DNA of 64,000 nt from Deinococcus sp. KNUC1210 (GCF_022344005.1 NZ_CP092190.1:2247001-2311000); one strand, 5' to 3'; positions 50,158-61,897 are shown, counted from the first letter of the stretch. Program-made: numbers and translations. The notes: a model not told the origin generated them from the letters alone.

Positions 50158-51954
50158 GTGATCACGGCCCTGTTGACCGCTCTGCTGATCGTGGGGTTCG
50201 TATGGCTGTCCCGTGGCTCGGGCCGCCGCCTGGGTCTGATCGGGGCGATTGGCCTGATCGTGGCGTTCGTGGCGCTGCCCTTCGTGGACGTGATCGGGGC
50301 GCGTACCGATCAGAATCTGGCTCCGACCGCGCTGGCGCTCTCGGCGCTGTATCCGCTGCTGTGGCTGGCTCCGCTGCTGGGGCTGGTGGCCTTTCTCGTG
50401 ACGCTGCGCGTGAGCGAGAGGAATTCGGGCGTGCTGCTGGCGCTGTCGGGGGCAGTGGGCCTGGGAGTGGCCTTCGCCTTTCAGCAGGGACCAGACAGCT
50501 TCCTGTCGCTGCGGCCTGTGCCCGGCGTGCTGGAAGTGGCGTTTCCGCTGGCGCTGGCGGCGGCAATTTTCCTGCTGACGCTCGCCAATGCCCCGGATCG
50601 GCGTACCCGCCGGGTCAATCTGGCGGTCACGGTGCTGCTGCCGCTGGCGCTCGCGGTCTTCCTGTTCTCGCCGCTGGGCGCTCGGCTGTTTCCCAACGAT
50701 CCGGAAAACAACATCACCCGGCTGCGTGGCTACTATCAGGTCGGGCAGTCGGTCACGCCGCAGCAGTCGGGCCTGATCGTGTCCGACTGGGCGCTGGACG
50801 TGAAGGATTACCTTCAGGCCGATATCCAGAAACGCGCCCAGGACTGGAAGGACACCCGCGCCAAACTGAGTGCGCCCGCTGCCGGAACCGACCGGGCCAA
50901 GCAGCGCAAGGACTATTACGACCTGCTCGACGAATTCAATCTTCAGCGCCGGACCCCCGGCGACGTGACCCCGGTTCCCACGACGATCCGGGCACCGCAG
51001 GACATGCCGCCCGGGTTTGCCCCCGGCCCCGCTGCCAGCGATGCAGGTGTGCGCCGGGTCATCGCCCGTTCTCAGGAATACGGCTTTCAGACCTGGGTGC
51101 TGTTTGCGACGCTGGCTCTGGGTGGCGGCCTGATCGCGCTGTTCCGTCGTCGTCTGCTGGTGGCCGCCGATCCTGTTCTGGAGCGGCGCAGCGAGCTGAC
51201 CAGTGCCGCAACGCTGGCGCTGGTCGTTACAGCGGTGGCAGCGGGCTTCCACAGCACCGGCTTCAACTTCCGTGACCTGTGGGTCAACTGGCCCTGGATC
51301 ACCGATTTCTTCAGCCGCGCCACGCCGCCCGACGCCGCCTTCCTCTCGGACGTCATGGGTGCGATGCTCATCACCATCAACATCGCCCTGATCGGCACGG
51401 TGGTCGCCGCCGTGTTCGCGCTGCCGCTCAGTCTGCTGGCCGCCCGCAACCTGACGCAGAACACCTGGCTGACGCGCAGTTTCTACTTCATCACCCGCAC
51501 CTTCTTCAACGTGGACCGGGGCGTCGATACCCTGATTCTGGCGCTGATTCTGGTGGCGGCGGTGGGGCTGGGGCCGTTCGCCGGGGCGCTGGCAATGGCG
51601 ATTCACAGCGTGGCCGATCTGGGCAAGCTGTATTCGGAAGCCATCGAAAACGCCGAGCAGGGGCCAATCGAGGCGCTGGAATCGGCGGGCGCTCCCGGTA
51701 CGAGTGTCGTGCGCTGGGGCCTGCTGCCTCAGGTCTTGCCGCTGTTCCTGAGCTACACGCTCTACCGCTTCGAGATCAATTTCCGTGTGTCCATCGTGCT
51801 GGGCTTCGTGGGCGCGGGCGGCATCGGCTTTCTGGTCAACGAAACCATGCGCGGCGGGCAGTATCCCAAGGCCATGACCGCGCTGATTATCATCGTGCTG
51901 GTCGTGAATATTCTGGACTTCATCAGTGCGGCGGTGCGGCGCAGACTGGTGTAA
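50158..51954 (+). CDS. phnE: PhnE-type ABC permease with extra N-terminal membrane half
   Basis: A 598-residue membrane protein, twice the usual PhnE length of about 270. Residues 1-190 carry about six helices. Residues 195-300 form a charged extracytoplasmic domain (DYLQADIQKRAQDWKDTRAKL). Two more helices follow, then a standard binding-protein-dependent permease domain from about residue 395, with the ATPase-contact EAA loop EALESAGAPGTSVVRWGLLPQVLP. The GTG at 50158 is chosen because GGAGGCGAG lies just before it; the frame is open from 50050 but without such a site. Only one permease gene is present, so the extra half may replace a second subunit or regulate transport. Confidence 0.87.
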   Translation: MITALLTALLIVGFVWLSRGSGRRLGLIGAIGLIVAFVALPFVDVIGARTDQNLAPTALALSALYPLLWLAPLLGLVAFLVTLRVSERNSGVLLALSGAVGLGVAFAFQQGPDSFLSLRPVPGVLEVAFPLALAAAIFLLTLANAPDRRTRRVNLAVTVLLPLALAVFLFSPLGARLFPNDPENNITRLRGYYQVGQSVTPQQSGLIVSDWALDVKDYLQADIQKRAQDWKDTRAKLSAPAAGTDRAKQRKDYYDLLDEFNLQRRTPGDVTPVPTTIRAPQDMPPGFAPGPAASDAGVRRVIARSQEYGFQTWVLFATLALGGGLIALFRRRLLVAADPVLERRSELTSAATLALVVTAVAAGFHSTGFNFRDLWVNWPWITDFFSRATPPDAAFLSDVMGAMLITINIALIGTVVAAVFALPLSLLAARNLTQNTWLTRSFYFITRTFFNVDRGVDTLILALILVAAVGLGPFAGALAMAIHSVADLGKLYSEAIENAEQGPIEALESAGAPGTSVVRWGLLPQVLPLFLSYTLYRFEINFRVSIVLGFVGAGGIGFLVNETMRGGQYPKAMTALIIIVLVVNILDFISAAVRRRLV

Positions 51955-52058
51955 AGATTGCAGGTGTTCGTGCTGGGGCGACGGGGGAGACTCTGTCGCC
52001 CTTTTGACGTGCCAAGGTTGTCGCCTGCCCGGAGGACCTTCTCCTTCACACTGATTCC

Positions 52059-53288
52059 ATGACCGTCGTCTCTGCGCCGCTGCCACCCGCGCCGTTCTGG
52101 AATCGCAACTTTCTGATCTGGTGGCTGGGCAGTGCCCAGAGCAGCCTGGGAAGCGCTCTGGCGGGCATTGCTCTCAGTTTTCTGGTGCTGCGGCAGACCG
52201 GCAGCGCGGGCGCGATGGGGGTCAATCTGGCGCTGAGCATGCTGCCTGCCCTGGTCTCTCCGCTGTTCGGCACCCTGATCGACCGTCTGCCGATCCTGCC
52301 GCCGCTGGTACTGGGGAATCTGCTGCGGGCCGGGCTGCAACTGGGCGTGGGTATCGCGGCGCTGCGCGGCCCGGTGCCGATCGAAGTGCTGCATCTGCTG
52401 GCCCTGCTGGGCGGGCTGGTGGCGGCCTTTTACAGTCCTGCCAGCATGGGCGTCGTGGCGCGGCTGGTGCCAAAGGAGAGCCTGCAGCGGGCTGGCGGGC
52501 TGATGGAAGGAACGGCCCAGGGCATGAGCCTGCTGGGGCTGATCGGCGGGGGCGTGCTGGTGTCCCGGCTCGGTAGTGGCCCCGCGCTGATCTTCGACGG
52601 TCTGACCTTCGCCGTCTTCGCGGGCCTGCTGCTGTTCGTGCGGTTTCCCTCTGTGTCAGACAGGCCTGCGCCCGCCGGATTCTGGGCCGAGTTCCGGGCG
52701 GGCCTGCGCTATGCCCTGAGCAGTCCGGTGCTGTGGGGCCTGCCCCTCATCGCCCTGCTGATCAATGCGGCGTTTGCTCCGCTGGAAATGCTGCTGCCCA
52801 AGCGCATGCTTGCACTGGGAGCGGGCGCGGCGGGCTACGGACTGTTCTTCGGGCTGATGCTGACGGGTGTGGGGCTGGGCAGTCTGTTGCTGGCGTGGCT
52901 GGGTGGGCGCACCTCGCCCCGTGTCCTGAGCGTGTTCGGGCTGGGCGGCATGGGCCTGTGTGTGTCGGCCCTCGCCGCGACCCAGAGTGCCGCCCCGATG
53001 TACACTCTGGCACTGCTCCTGGGCCTCGCCAACGCGGCCACCAACGTCAGCATCGGCGTGATCTTTCAGACGCGGGTTGATCCGGCGTATTTCGGGCGTG
53101 TCGGCAGCCTGCTGGGGATGGTCAGCATGGCGGGACAGCCGCTGACGCTGCTGGCACTGGCTCCCCTCGCCGACCATATCGGCGTCGCCGTGATCTTCGC
53201 CGTCGCGGGCGCGGTCACGCTGCTGGGCGCGGTGGCCTGGGGCATGCTCCTGAGGGTAGACGGTGAAGCCGCACCGGAACGGACATAA
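52059..53288 (+). CDS. MFS transporter (MFS_3 type)
   Basis: A 409-residue, twelve-helix major facilitator. The start NFLIWWLGSAQSSLGSALAGIALSFLVL, the loop LFGTLIDRLPILPPLVLGN and PASMGVVARLVPKESLQRAGGLMEG are typical of the MFS_3/enterobactin-exporter-like group. The substrate is unknown. CACACT lies 6 bases before the ATG, and no Shine-Dalgarno is evident. It is separated from phnE by 104 bases and probably independent of it. Confidence 0.88.
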   Translation: MTVVSAPLPPAPFWNRNFLIWWLGSAQSSLGSALAGIALSFLVLRQTGSAGAMGVNLALSMLPALVSPLFGTLIDRLPILPPLVLGNLLRAGLQLGVGIAALRGPVPIEVLHLLALLGGLVAAFYSPASMGVVARLVPKESLQRAGGLMEGTAQGMSLLGLIGGGVLVSRLGSGPALIFDGLTFAVFAGLLLFVRFPSVSDRPAPAGFWAEFRAGLRYALSSPVLWGLPLIALLINAAFAPLEMLLPKRMLALGAGAAGYGLFFGLMLTGVGLGSLLLAWLGGRTSPRVLSVFGLGGMGLCVSALAATQSAAPMYTLALLLGLANAATNVSIGVIFQTRVDPAYFGRVGSLLGMVSMAGQPLTLLALAPLADHIGVAVIFAVAGAVTLLGAVAWGMLLRVDGEAAPERT

Positions 53289-53324
53289 GCGTCCGCCTTC
53301 CCTGTGCCGCTCTAAACTGGCTCC

Positions 53325-53873
53325 ATGAACCGTGCCGAGGCCCTGCAACTCATGGAAGCCCATACGCCCAGCGCCAGCCTGCGCCGCCACATGCTGAACG
53401 TAGAAGCGGCGATGCGCTGGTATGCCCGTCACTGGCAGGAAGACGAGGAACAGTACGCCGTGACCGGACTGCTGCACGATTTCGACTACGAGCAGCACCC
53501 CGCCGAACACCCGTTCTGGGGCGTGGAGTATCTGAAAGCCAATGCCGAGCTGCCGGAAGACGTGCTGACCGCCATTCTGGGCCACGCGACCTACAGCGGC
53601 GTGGCGCGGGAAACCCGGCTGGCGAAGACGCTCTTTGCAGTCGACGAGCTGACCGGACTGGTGCAGGCGGCAGCGCTGGTGCGCCCCGACAAAGACGTGA
53701 AGGGTGTCGAACTGGGCAGCCTGAAGAAGAAATTCAAGAACCGGGCCTTCGCGGCGGGGGTCAACCGCGACGAGGTAGAGCAGGGCGCGGCTGAGCTGGG
53801 CGTACCGCTCGATACGCACATGCAGAACGTGCTGGAGGCGATGCAGGGCATGGAGACCGCCGCCGCCGAGTGA
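53325..53873 (+). CDS. HD-domain phosphohydrolase
   Basis: The 182-residue HD-superfamily protein has metal-binding residues in LRRHMLNVEAAM, GLLHDFDYEQHP (the HD doublet) and ILGHATYSG, followed by AVDELTGLV. This pattern is that of HDIG-related hydrolases acting on nucleotides or phosphoesters; the substrate is unknown. TAAACT lies 6 bases before the ATG (leaderless type). Confidence 0.88.
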   Translation: MNRAEALQLMEAHTPSASLRRHMLNVEAAMRWYARHWQEDEEQYAVTGLLHDFDYEQHPAEHPFWGVEYLKANAELPEDVLTAILGHATYSGVARETRLAKTLFAVDELTGLVQAAALVRPDKDVKGVELGSLKKKFKNRAFAAGVNRDEVEQGAAELGVPLDTHMQNVLEAMQGMETAAAE

Positions 53874-53987
53874 CGAGCACAGGCCTGACACGCGCCGTCT
53901 CAGTCCGCAGCACTTTTTGTCACCCGTGTGGGAACGCTCCCACGCTGCCGCCCCGCGTTTCAGGTGCGGTGCTAAAGTGAGGCCAAC

Positions 53988-55121
53988 ATGACCAATATTG
54001 CCAAAGGGCTGGAAGGTGTGCTGTTCACCGAAAGCAAGCTGACCTTCATTAACGGAACCGAGGGCATTCTGACCCACCTGGGCATTCCGATTCAGGAATG
54101 GGCCGAGAACAGCACGTTCGAGGAACTGAGTCTGGCACTGCTGAGCGGCCATCTGCCCACCGCTGCCGAACTTTCACATTTCGATTCGCAGCTCAAGGCC
54201 AACCGCGAGATTCCCGCCGAACTGCTGACGATCATCGCGGGCTATCCGAAGGGCATCAGCGCGATGCAGGCGCTCCGCACCGCCGTTTCGCACCTTGCGC
54301 TGTTCGATGCCGACGCCGAGAACACCACCGCCGACGCCCGGATGGCGATTTCCATTCGTCTGATCGCCAAGATGAGCACCATCATCGCGGCCATCAGGCG
54401 TACCCAGCAGGGACTGGAGCCGGTCGCCCCGCGCCTGGACCTGACGCACGCCGCCAACTTCCTGTACATGCTGCACGGCGAGGAACCCACTCCCGAGCAG
54501 GCGCGGCTGTTCGACATCGCGCTGGTGCTGCACGTCGATCACGGCATGAACGCCAGCACCTTCACGGCGATTGCCACCGCCAGCACCCTCAGCGACCAGT
54601 ATTCGGCAGTCGTCAGCGCGATCGGCGCACTCAAGGGGCCACTGCACGGCGGTGCCAACGAGGCCGTGATGGACATGCTCGACGAGATCGGCACGCCCGA
54701 CAAGGCCGCCGATTTCGTGAATGCCAAGCTCGACGCCAAGGAAAAGATCATGGGCGTGGGCCACCGCGTTTATAAGTACTTCGATCCCAGAAGCCGCGTG
54801 CTGCGCGACTATGCCGCCCATGTGGCCGAGAAGCAGGGCAAGAGCCACTACTATCAGATTCTGGAAGTGATCGAGAAGACCGTGGTCGACCGCCTGAGCA
54901 GCAAGGGCATCTACCCGAACGTCGATTTCTACAGCGGCACCGTGTACAGCGATCTGGGCATCGCCAAGGAATACTTCACCCCGATCTTTGCACTGGCCCG
55001 CATCTCCGGCTGGTGTGCCAGCGTCAACGAGTACGAGCGCGACAACCGCCTGCTGCGTCCCGATGCGGTGTACAGCGGTGCGGTCGATCAGCATTACGTA
55101 GAGCTGCAAGACCGCCAGTAA
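53988..55121 (+). CDS. gltA: Citrate synthase
   Basis: The 377-residue enzyme condenses acetyl-CoA with oxaloacetate at the entry to the TCA cycle; this is the short, Gram-positive/archaeal type. Catalytic histidines are in VLHVDHGMNAST, GPLHGGANEAVMDML and MGVGHRVYKYFDPR, and the catalytic aspartate is in PNVDFYSG. TAAAGT lies 9 bases before the ATG. A strong terminator follows. It is monocistronic. Confidence 0.95.
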   Translation: MTNIAKGLEGVLFTESKLTFINGTEGILTHLGIPIQEWAENSTFEELSLALLSGHLPTAAELSHFDSQLKANREIPAELLTIIAGYPKGISAMQALRTAVSHLALFDADAENTTADARMAISIRLIAKMSTIIAAIRRTQQGLEPVAPRLDLTHAANFLYMLHGEEPTPEQARLFDIALVLHVDHGMNASTFTAIATASTLSDQYSAVVSAIGALKGPLHGGANEAVMDMLDEIGTPDKAADFVNAKLDAKEKIMGVGHRVYKYFDPRSRVLRDYAAHVAEKQGKSHYYQILEVIEKTVVDRLSSKGIYPNVDFYSGTVYSDLGIAKEYFTPIFALARISGWCASVNEYERDNRLLRPDAVYSGAVDQHYVELQDRQ

Positions 55122-55135
55122 AGGAACACGAAATC

Positions 55136-55164
55136 GGGGCCGCCGTCACATCAGACGCGGCCCC
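55136..55164. terminator. Terminator between gltA and convergent MFS gene
   Basis: GGGGCCGC and GCGGCCCC arms around a 13-base loop, followed by TTCGTC; 15 bases after the gltA stop. Confidence 0.7.
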
Positions 55165-55182
55165 TTCGTCTGCCGTGCTTTT

Positions 55183-56412
55183 CTAGACCCGTCTGCGGGC
55201 CAGCCACACCGCCATTGCCAGCAGCAGGGCATTCAGCACAGCCAGCACCACGAACAGCGTGCGCGGGTGGGTGCTGTAGATGAAGCCTGCCAGCGCTCCG
55301 GCAGGCACGCTGCACAGCAGGCACAGCGTCTGCACCGCCGAGTACAGGTCGGCCGTGCCGTGCTGCGGCAGGCGGTTGAACAGCACCGTGTCACGGAAGG
55401 TCTGGGTCAGGAAGGTGGCGGCTCCCAGCACACTGACGGTCAGCAGCAGGGCGGTGATGTTGGCGGCGGGAATCAGCAGCAGCAGCACAGCGCCCAGCAG
55501 GCCCAGCAGCCGCGCCACGACCAGCGTGCGCTCGGCGGCCACGCCAGACAGGCGGCGCAGCACCCCGGCATACATCAGCGCCGTGATGACCGCCCCCGCT
55601 ACCGGCACCAGCGACAGCGCGCCGGCTCCGAAGTGCAGCGGCCCTCCCAGAAACAGAATCTGGAAGACGCTCATCTGCTCGGTGAAGATGCTGAGCACAT
55701 AAAAGAGCATCACGCTCGGCAGGCCCGCGTGCTGCCGCAGCCCGGCGACGTGCCGCAGCGTCTGCTGAACGCTCTGCCACGGGTGCAGGTCCTGGTGTTC
55801 GTGCATGGCGGCCTGACCGCTGCGCGTTTCCTGGGTGATGGCGTTGCGCAGCAGGAACATGATGGTCATACCCACGCCGCCCAGCGTGTAATACACCCGC
55901 ATCACCGGCGCCACGCCGTGCTGCGTCATCAGCAGGCCCAGCAGCGGTGTCAGCAGCCCACAGCCCGCGATGATCAGGTTGAAAATGCCGAAGACGCGTG
56001 GGCGCTGCGTTTCCTCGACATCCTCGATCACCAGCAGGCTCCACGACACCGTCACGATGCGGCCCACCGCGCTCAGCACCGCCGCCAGCACAAAGCTCTC
56101 GAAACTGCGCGAGACGGCCCACACGAACATCGGCACCGTCCACGAGATCAGGTCGCCGATGAGGGTGGTGCGTTTGCGCCCGACCCGGTTGGTGATCGGA
56201 GCCGCCACCGTCTGAAACAGCAGTGAGAACGCCAGTGTGATGGACCCCAGCGCTCCGATCTGGGTGCTGCTCAGGCCGACGGCGGCCATGTACAGCGGCG
56301 CGTAGTACGTGACAGGTGTGCCGAAGACCGCCCACAGCGGTTCCATGCGAATAGAGTTGCGGGCGTTGCGCGGCAGCCCTGCCAGCGAGGGCCACAGCCG
56401 CAGGCGGCGCAC
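55183..56412 (-). CDS. MFS transporter
   Basis: A twelve-helix major facilitator of about 409 residues (MEPLWAVFGTPVTYYAPLYMAAVGLSSTQIGALGSITLAFSLLFQ; APITNRVGRKRTTLIGDLISW). The substrate is unknown. The start is uncertain: the frame is open to 56547, but that would overlap the upstream gene, so the GTG at 56412, 12 bases past that gene's stop, is chosen. The ATG at 56343 is an alternative just before the first helix. It is probably co-transcribed with the gene upstream. Confidence 0.82.
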   Translation of the reverse strand: MRRLRLWPSLAGLPRNARNSIRMEPLWAVFGTPVTYYAPLYMAAVGLSSTQIGALGSITLAFSLLFQTVAAPITNRVGRKRTTLIGDLISWTVPMFVWAVSRSFESFVLAAVLSAVGRIVTVSWSLLVIEDVEETQRPRVFGIFNLIIAGCGLLTPLLGLLMTQHGVAPVMRVYYTLGGVGMTIMFLLRNAITQETRSGQAAMHEHQDLHPWQSVQQTLRHVAGLRQHAGLPSVMLFYVLSIFTEQMSVFQILFLGGPLHFGAGALSLVPVAGAVITALMYAGVLRRLSGVAAERTLVVARLLGLLGAVLLLLIPAANITALLLTVSVLGAATFLTQTFRDTVLFNRLPQHGTADLYSAVQTLCLLCSVPAGALAGFIYSTHPRTLFVVLAVLNALLLAMAVWLARRRV

Positions 56413-56423
56413 CGGCGGGATGT

Positions 56424-56903
56424 TCAGGCCCGGATGCCCTTCTCGCCGTGCAGCGTGCGTTCGACAGCCTCGCTCAGCTCGCGCTCGAAGCGGGTCAGGT
56501 GCTCGCGCAGCCGCAGCAGTTCGCGTTCCTCCAGGCTGGGCAGCCACAGCACGCTGCGCCCCAGCACCGCGAAGGTGATGCTCTCGTCGAGGCCCTCGAT
56601 GCCCGCCGTGCCGTCCAGCTCTTCATCATCGGTATCGAGTGGATCGAGGATCAGCGTGCCGTAGTCGAGGCTCTGATTCATCAGGTTGATGCCCATCAGC
56701 ACGTCGGTCAGGGCTTCCTCATCGACGTACAGGTTCAGATCGAGGTGCAGCCGCACCAGCACGCCGCCCGCCTCGGTTCCTTCGGCAAACAGGGCCACGC
56801 TCGCGCTCGTATCACCGTCACGCACCAGTGCCCCGTCCTCAACGCTTTCCACATCCAGTCCGTCACGGCGAAGCGCCGCCAGAATGCGCTGAAGTTCGGT
56901 CAT
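56424..56903 (-). CDS. YbjN/DUF2170-like protein
   Basis: A 159-residue cytosolic acidic protein. Features are VLVRLHLDLNLYVDEEALTDVLMGINLMNQSLDYGTLILDPLD and a C-terminal helix rich in Leu, Arg and Glu (EERELLRLREHLTRFERELSEAVERTL). The middle resembles YbjN or DUF2170 chaperone-like domains, but the match is weak. TATACT lies 7 bases before the ATG at 56903, which fixes the start. The MFS gene follows closely. Confidence 0.7.
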   Translation of the reverse strand: MTELQRILAALRRDGLDVESVEDGALVRDGDTSASVALFAEGTEAGGVLVRLHLDLNLYVDEEALTDVLMGINLMNQSLDYGTLILDPLDTDDEELDGTAGIEGLDESITFAVLGRSVLWLPSLEERELLRLREHLTRFERELSEAVERTLHGEKGIRA

Positions 56904-56970
56904 GCCGCAGAGTATAGAGCGTTTGGGCATGAATTCGCGTGTCCGGGCGCAGGCGTGCCACAATCAGAGC

Positions 56971-57255
56971 ATGCTTACAGCCATCGTGCTCGTTCAGGCC
57001 CAGCGGGACAAGGTGCCCGAAACCGCCGCTGCGCTGGCACAGGTGCAGCACGTCAAAGAGGTCTACAGCGTGACGGGTGAGTGGGACATCGTGGCGATTC
57101 TGCGGCTGCCCGACTACACCCACCTCGACGACGTGGTCACGGGCCACCTGCGCCCCCTTCAGGGCATCGTGCGGACCCAGACGATGCTGGCCTTCCGCGC
57201 CTACAGCCCGGATCTGCTCGACCAGGGCTTCGGAGTCGGTCTGAAGGAAGAGTGA
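56971..57255 (+). CDS. Stand-alone Lrp/AsnC ligand-binding (RAM) domain protein
   Basis: The 94-residue protein consists only of the AsnC/Lrp C-terminal domain (MLTAIVLVQAQRDKVPETAAALAQVQHVKEVYSVTGEWDIVAILRLPDYTHLDDVVTGHL) without a DNA-binding helix-turn-helix. Such domains bind amino acids and form oligomers and may modulate full-length Lrp proteins. CACAAT lies 6 bases before the ATG. It is divergent from the YbjN-like gene. Confidence 0.88.
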   Translation: MLTAIVLVQAQRDKVPETAAALAQVQHVKEVYSVTGEWDIVAILRLPDYTHLDDVVTGHLRPLQGIVRTQTMLAFRAYSPDLLDQGFGVGLKEE

Positions 57256-57269
57256 ACTGAAAAAACGGT

Positions 57270-57306
57270 GAACTGCCCGGCAGTCCAGTCTTCTGCCGGG
57301 CAGTTC
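57270..57306. terminator. Bidirectional terminator
   Basis: A perfect 14-bp stem (57270-57283 and 57293-57306) with a nine-base loop lies between convergent stop codons. On the minus strand it is followed by ACCGTTTTTTC, a strong T run. Confidence 0.8.
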
Positions 57307-57325
57307 TCTGGCTCCATGCTCCTTG

Positions 57326-58777
57326 TTATTCTAGGAACGCAGCTTTCAGCAGTTTCATCAGCTCGGGTGCGCCGTAGCGCTGCACCAGTTTGAAGCTGCT
57401 GGGATACGCGGCGGCGGTGCGCTCGACCCGGTCGAACATGTCGTCGAAGAGTTCTTCGGGCATGTTCATGGCGGGGGTGAGGCGCATGGTGCGGGCGGCG
57501 TTCAGCGAGAAGTTGAGCAGCACGCCGCTGCGGTAGAAGGCCAGCAGCGCCATGATGCCGGTCGCCTCCGAGATCAGGTCGGCCTGAAATTTGAACGGCA
57601 GTGCGGCGAGCGGCCTGAAGTTCATGCCGAACAGCGTGCCCGCGCCGCGCACATCTTCCAGCAGGTCGGGCGTGCGCTTCTGAATGGCCTGCAGGCGTGC
57701 CAGTCCTCGCTCTCCCAGCCGTCTGCTGCGGGCCGGATAGTCGCCGTCCATCAGCAGTTCCAGGCTTTTCAGGCCCACTGCCATCGCCATGGTATTGCCG
57801 CCGAAGGTGTTGGAATGCCGCTTGACCGTTTCGATGCTGCCCAGCAGCGTTTTGTAGATCTCGTGGCGCACGATGGTGGCTCCCACCGGCACCATGCCGC
57901 CGCCCAGCGGTTTGGCGAGCGTCAGGATGTCGGGAATCAGGTCGTCTGCCACGCTCTGAAACCAGTGTCCGCTACGTCCCAGCCCGGTCTGAATCTCGTC
58001 GGCGATCACCAGCACACCTGCCCTGCTACAGACCTCGCCCACCCGCTTCAGAAAGCCCGGCGGGGGAATCCGCACGCCTGCCTCGCCCAGAATCGGCTCC
58101 AGAATCACCGCGATGATCTGCGTGCTGCCCACCCGTTTGACCGCCCGTTCCAGCGCCGCCGCGTCGCCAAACGGCAGCGTGATGACGGCTGGATTCAGGA
58201 TGTTCTTGAATGGCCCCTGGAGGTTGGGATTGGGCGTGACGGCCAGCGATCCCAGCGTCTTGCCGTGGTAGGCACGGGTGAAGTTGATCAGGTATTTGCC
58301 TTTCGGGCGGGCCGCCTGCGCGAACTTGATGCCTGCCTCGACCGCTTCGGTGCCGCTGTTCGAGAAGAAGACCTTCGAATCGTGGTGGTCGCCGCTCTCG
58401 CGGGCCAGCAGGCGCACCAGATTGGCTTCCAGCGCGGCCCGCCACGTCGAGGCCGACTGCTGGGCAAACATGATCTGCGAGGGGTCCTCCAGCACCCGGC
58501 GCAGAAAGGCGTTCAGCTCGGGGGGATTGTCACCGAACGGCAGGGCGGCGTAGCCCGACGCGTTGATGACCCGCCGCCCCTGAGGATCGTCGAGTTCCCA
58601 GGGCGTCACCACCCGGAACGGCCCGCCCACGCCCACCACTTCCAGCAGCCGCATCAGCTTGCCCTGCCCGTGGCGTTCCTCCAGTTCGTACACCCGGGAA
58701 GCGCTGAGCTTGCCGCCCAGCACGTCATCGGCGCGGATAAAGTCGGAGGAGACGGCGGGCAGCTTGGGGGCGGTCAT
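57326..58777 (-). CDS. Class III PLP-dependent aminotransferase
   Basis: A 483-residue enzyme of the acetylornithine/ornithine aminotransferase group. It has FFSNSGTEAVEAGIKFAQAA, TRAYHGKTLGSLAVT, IADEIQTGLGRSGHWF and the PLP lysine in LTLAKPLGGGMVPVGA. The substrate is not fixed by sequence; ornithine, putrescine, 4-aminobutyrate or lysine are possible. TAGAAT lies 8 bases before the ATG. It is monocistronic, with a terminator before the convergent RAM protein. Confidence 0.88.
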   Translation of the reverse strand: MTAPKLPAVSSDFIRADDVLGGKLSASRVYELEERHGQGKLMRLLEVVGVGGPFRVVTPWELDDPQGRRVINASGYAALPFGDNPPELNAFLRRVLEDPSQIMFAQQSASTWRAALEANLVRLLARESGDHHDSKVFFSNSGTEAVEAGIKFAQAARPKGKYLINFTRAYHGKTLGSLAVTPNPNLQGPFKNILNPAVITLPFGDAAALERAVKRVGSTQIIAVILEPILGEAGVRIPPPGFLKRVGEVCSRAGVLVIADEIQTGLGRSGHWFQSVADDLIPDILTLAKPLGGGMVPVGATIVRHEIYKTLLGSIETVKRHSNTFGGNTMAMAVGLKSLELLMDGDYPARSRRLGERGLARLQAIQKRTPDLLEDVRGAGTLFGMNFRPLAALPFKFQADLISEATGIMALLAFYRSGVLLNFSLNAARTMRLTPAMNMPEELFDDMFDRVERTAAAYPSSFKLVQRYGAPELMKLLKAAFLE

Positions 58778-58888
58778 AGATGGGCATTCTAGCGGGTAGG
58801 CGTGAGCAACGGAAAAAGCGCCGGAGCAGAGGCCACAGCAGCGAAAGCCTGACAGTGAAGCTCGCCCCTTCCGCCTGTTTCATACGAA

Positions 58889-58916
58889 AGAGGCTCCAGC
58901 CGGAGCCAGAGCCTCT
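58889..58916 (-). terminator. Terminator of ftsH
   Basis: On the minus strand AGAGGCTC and GAGCCTCT arms enclose a 12-base loop and are followed by TTCGT; it lies 17 bases past the ftsH stop. Confidence 0.6.
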
Positions 58917-58932
58917 ATTCAGGTGCTTGCGT

Positions 58933-60808
<1,876 letters not shown>

Positions 60809-61045
60809 GTCCTCCGGTAGGAAAAGTGCGTGTGGAAGGCGCTGGAGCGCAGAAATTCAGCGGAAAGAGCGATTCCATCTCCAGGCCACCCGGCCCAGGT
60901 AACTTGAGTGTATCGCACTCAAGATTGAGGGTGGTAGTGCCGCACACATCTCGCCTTGAGCGTGTGCTTAAGGGCAGGTCCGGAGCCGTGTGCCTGGTGG
61001 CGACATTTCCGTTCTCAGCCCGTATCGGCAGCCTACACTGAGAAC

Positions 61046-61882
61046 ATGAAATTGACCGTTCCTCAGATCATCGCCGCCGCCCAGTCGCCCGACGCGGCGC
61101 CCCTGGTGATGGTCACGGCCTACGATTATCCCGGCGCTCAGCACGCCCAGAACGCAGGCGTCGATCTGATTCTGGTGGGAGACAGCCTGGGAAATGTGGT
61201 GCTCGGCTACGACAGCACCGCCCCCGTGCGCCTGACCGACATTGCCCATCATGCCCGCGCCGCCCGCCGGGGTGCGCCCGAGACCTTCCTGATCGCCGAC
61301 CTGCCGTTTGGCACCTATCAGACGGGCGTGCAGGACGCCATGCGGAGCGCGGTCTATCTGATTCAGGAAACCGGAGCCGACGCCGTGAAGATGGAGGGCA
61401 GCAGCCCGGAAGTGCTGGAGGCCACCCGCACCCTGGCCCGCAACGGTGTGCCGGTGATGGGGCACGTGGGACTGCTACCTCAGACCGCCACCGCGCAGGG
61501 GGGCATGAAGGTGCAGGGCCGCGACGAGGCGAGTGCAAAACAGGTGCTCGACGCGGCCCTGAGCGTGCAGGAAGCCGGAGCCTTCGCGGTGGTGCTGGAA
61601 GCCATTCCGGCGCGGCTGGCCCGTGTGGTCAGCGAACGCCTGCAGATTCCCACCATCGGGATCGGAGCGGGGCCGTACTGCAAGGGGCAGGTGCTGGTGA
61701 CGCACGATCTGCTGGGCGTGTACGAGGGCCAGCACAAGAAGATTGCCAAGCGGTACGCCGAGGTCGGCCAGATTTCCACCCAGGCCATCCGTGACTACGC
61801 CGCCGAGGTGCGCGGCAGGCAGTTTCCCGCCAAGGAAAACAGCTTCGTGATCAAAGACGACGTGCTGGACAAGCTGTACTGA
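61046..61882 (+). CDS. panB: 3-methyl-2-oxobutanoate hydroxymethyltransferase
   Basis: A 278-residue first enzyme of pantothenate synthesis, making ketopantoate with methylene-tetrahydrofolate. Signatures are [44 protein letters not shown] metal site, DAVKMEGS and [14 protein letters not shown], with [24 protein letters not shown] at the end. TACACT lies 6 bases before the ATG at 61046, which fixes the start downstream of a longer open frame. A hypothetical gene follows by 15 bases. Confidence 0.95.
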   Translation: MKLTVPQIIAAAQSPDAAPLVMVTAYDYPGAQHAQNAGVDLILVGDSLGNVVLGYDSTAPVRLTDIAHHARAARRGAPETFLIADLPFGTYQTGVQDAMRSAVYLIQETGADAVKMEGSSPEVLEATRTLARNGVPVMGHVGLLPQTATAQGGMKVQGRDEASAKQVLDAALSVQEAGAFAVVLEAIPARLARVVSERLQIPTIGIGAGPYCKGQVLVTHDLLGVYEGQHKKIAKRYAEVGQISTQAIRDYAAEVRGRQFPAKENSFVIKDDVLDKLY

Positions 61883-61897
61883 GAAGGGAGGGTCAGG

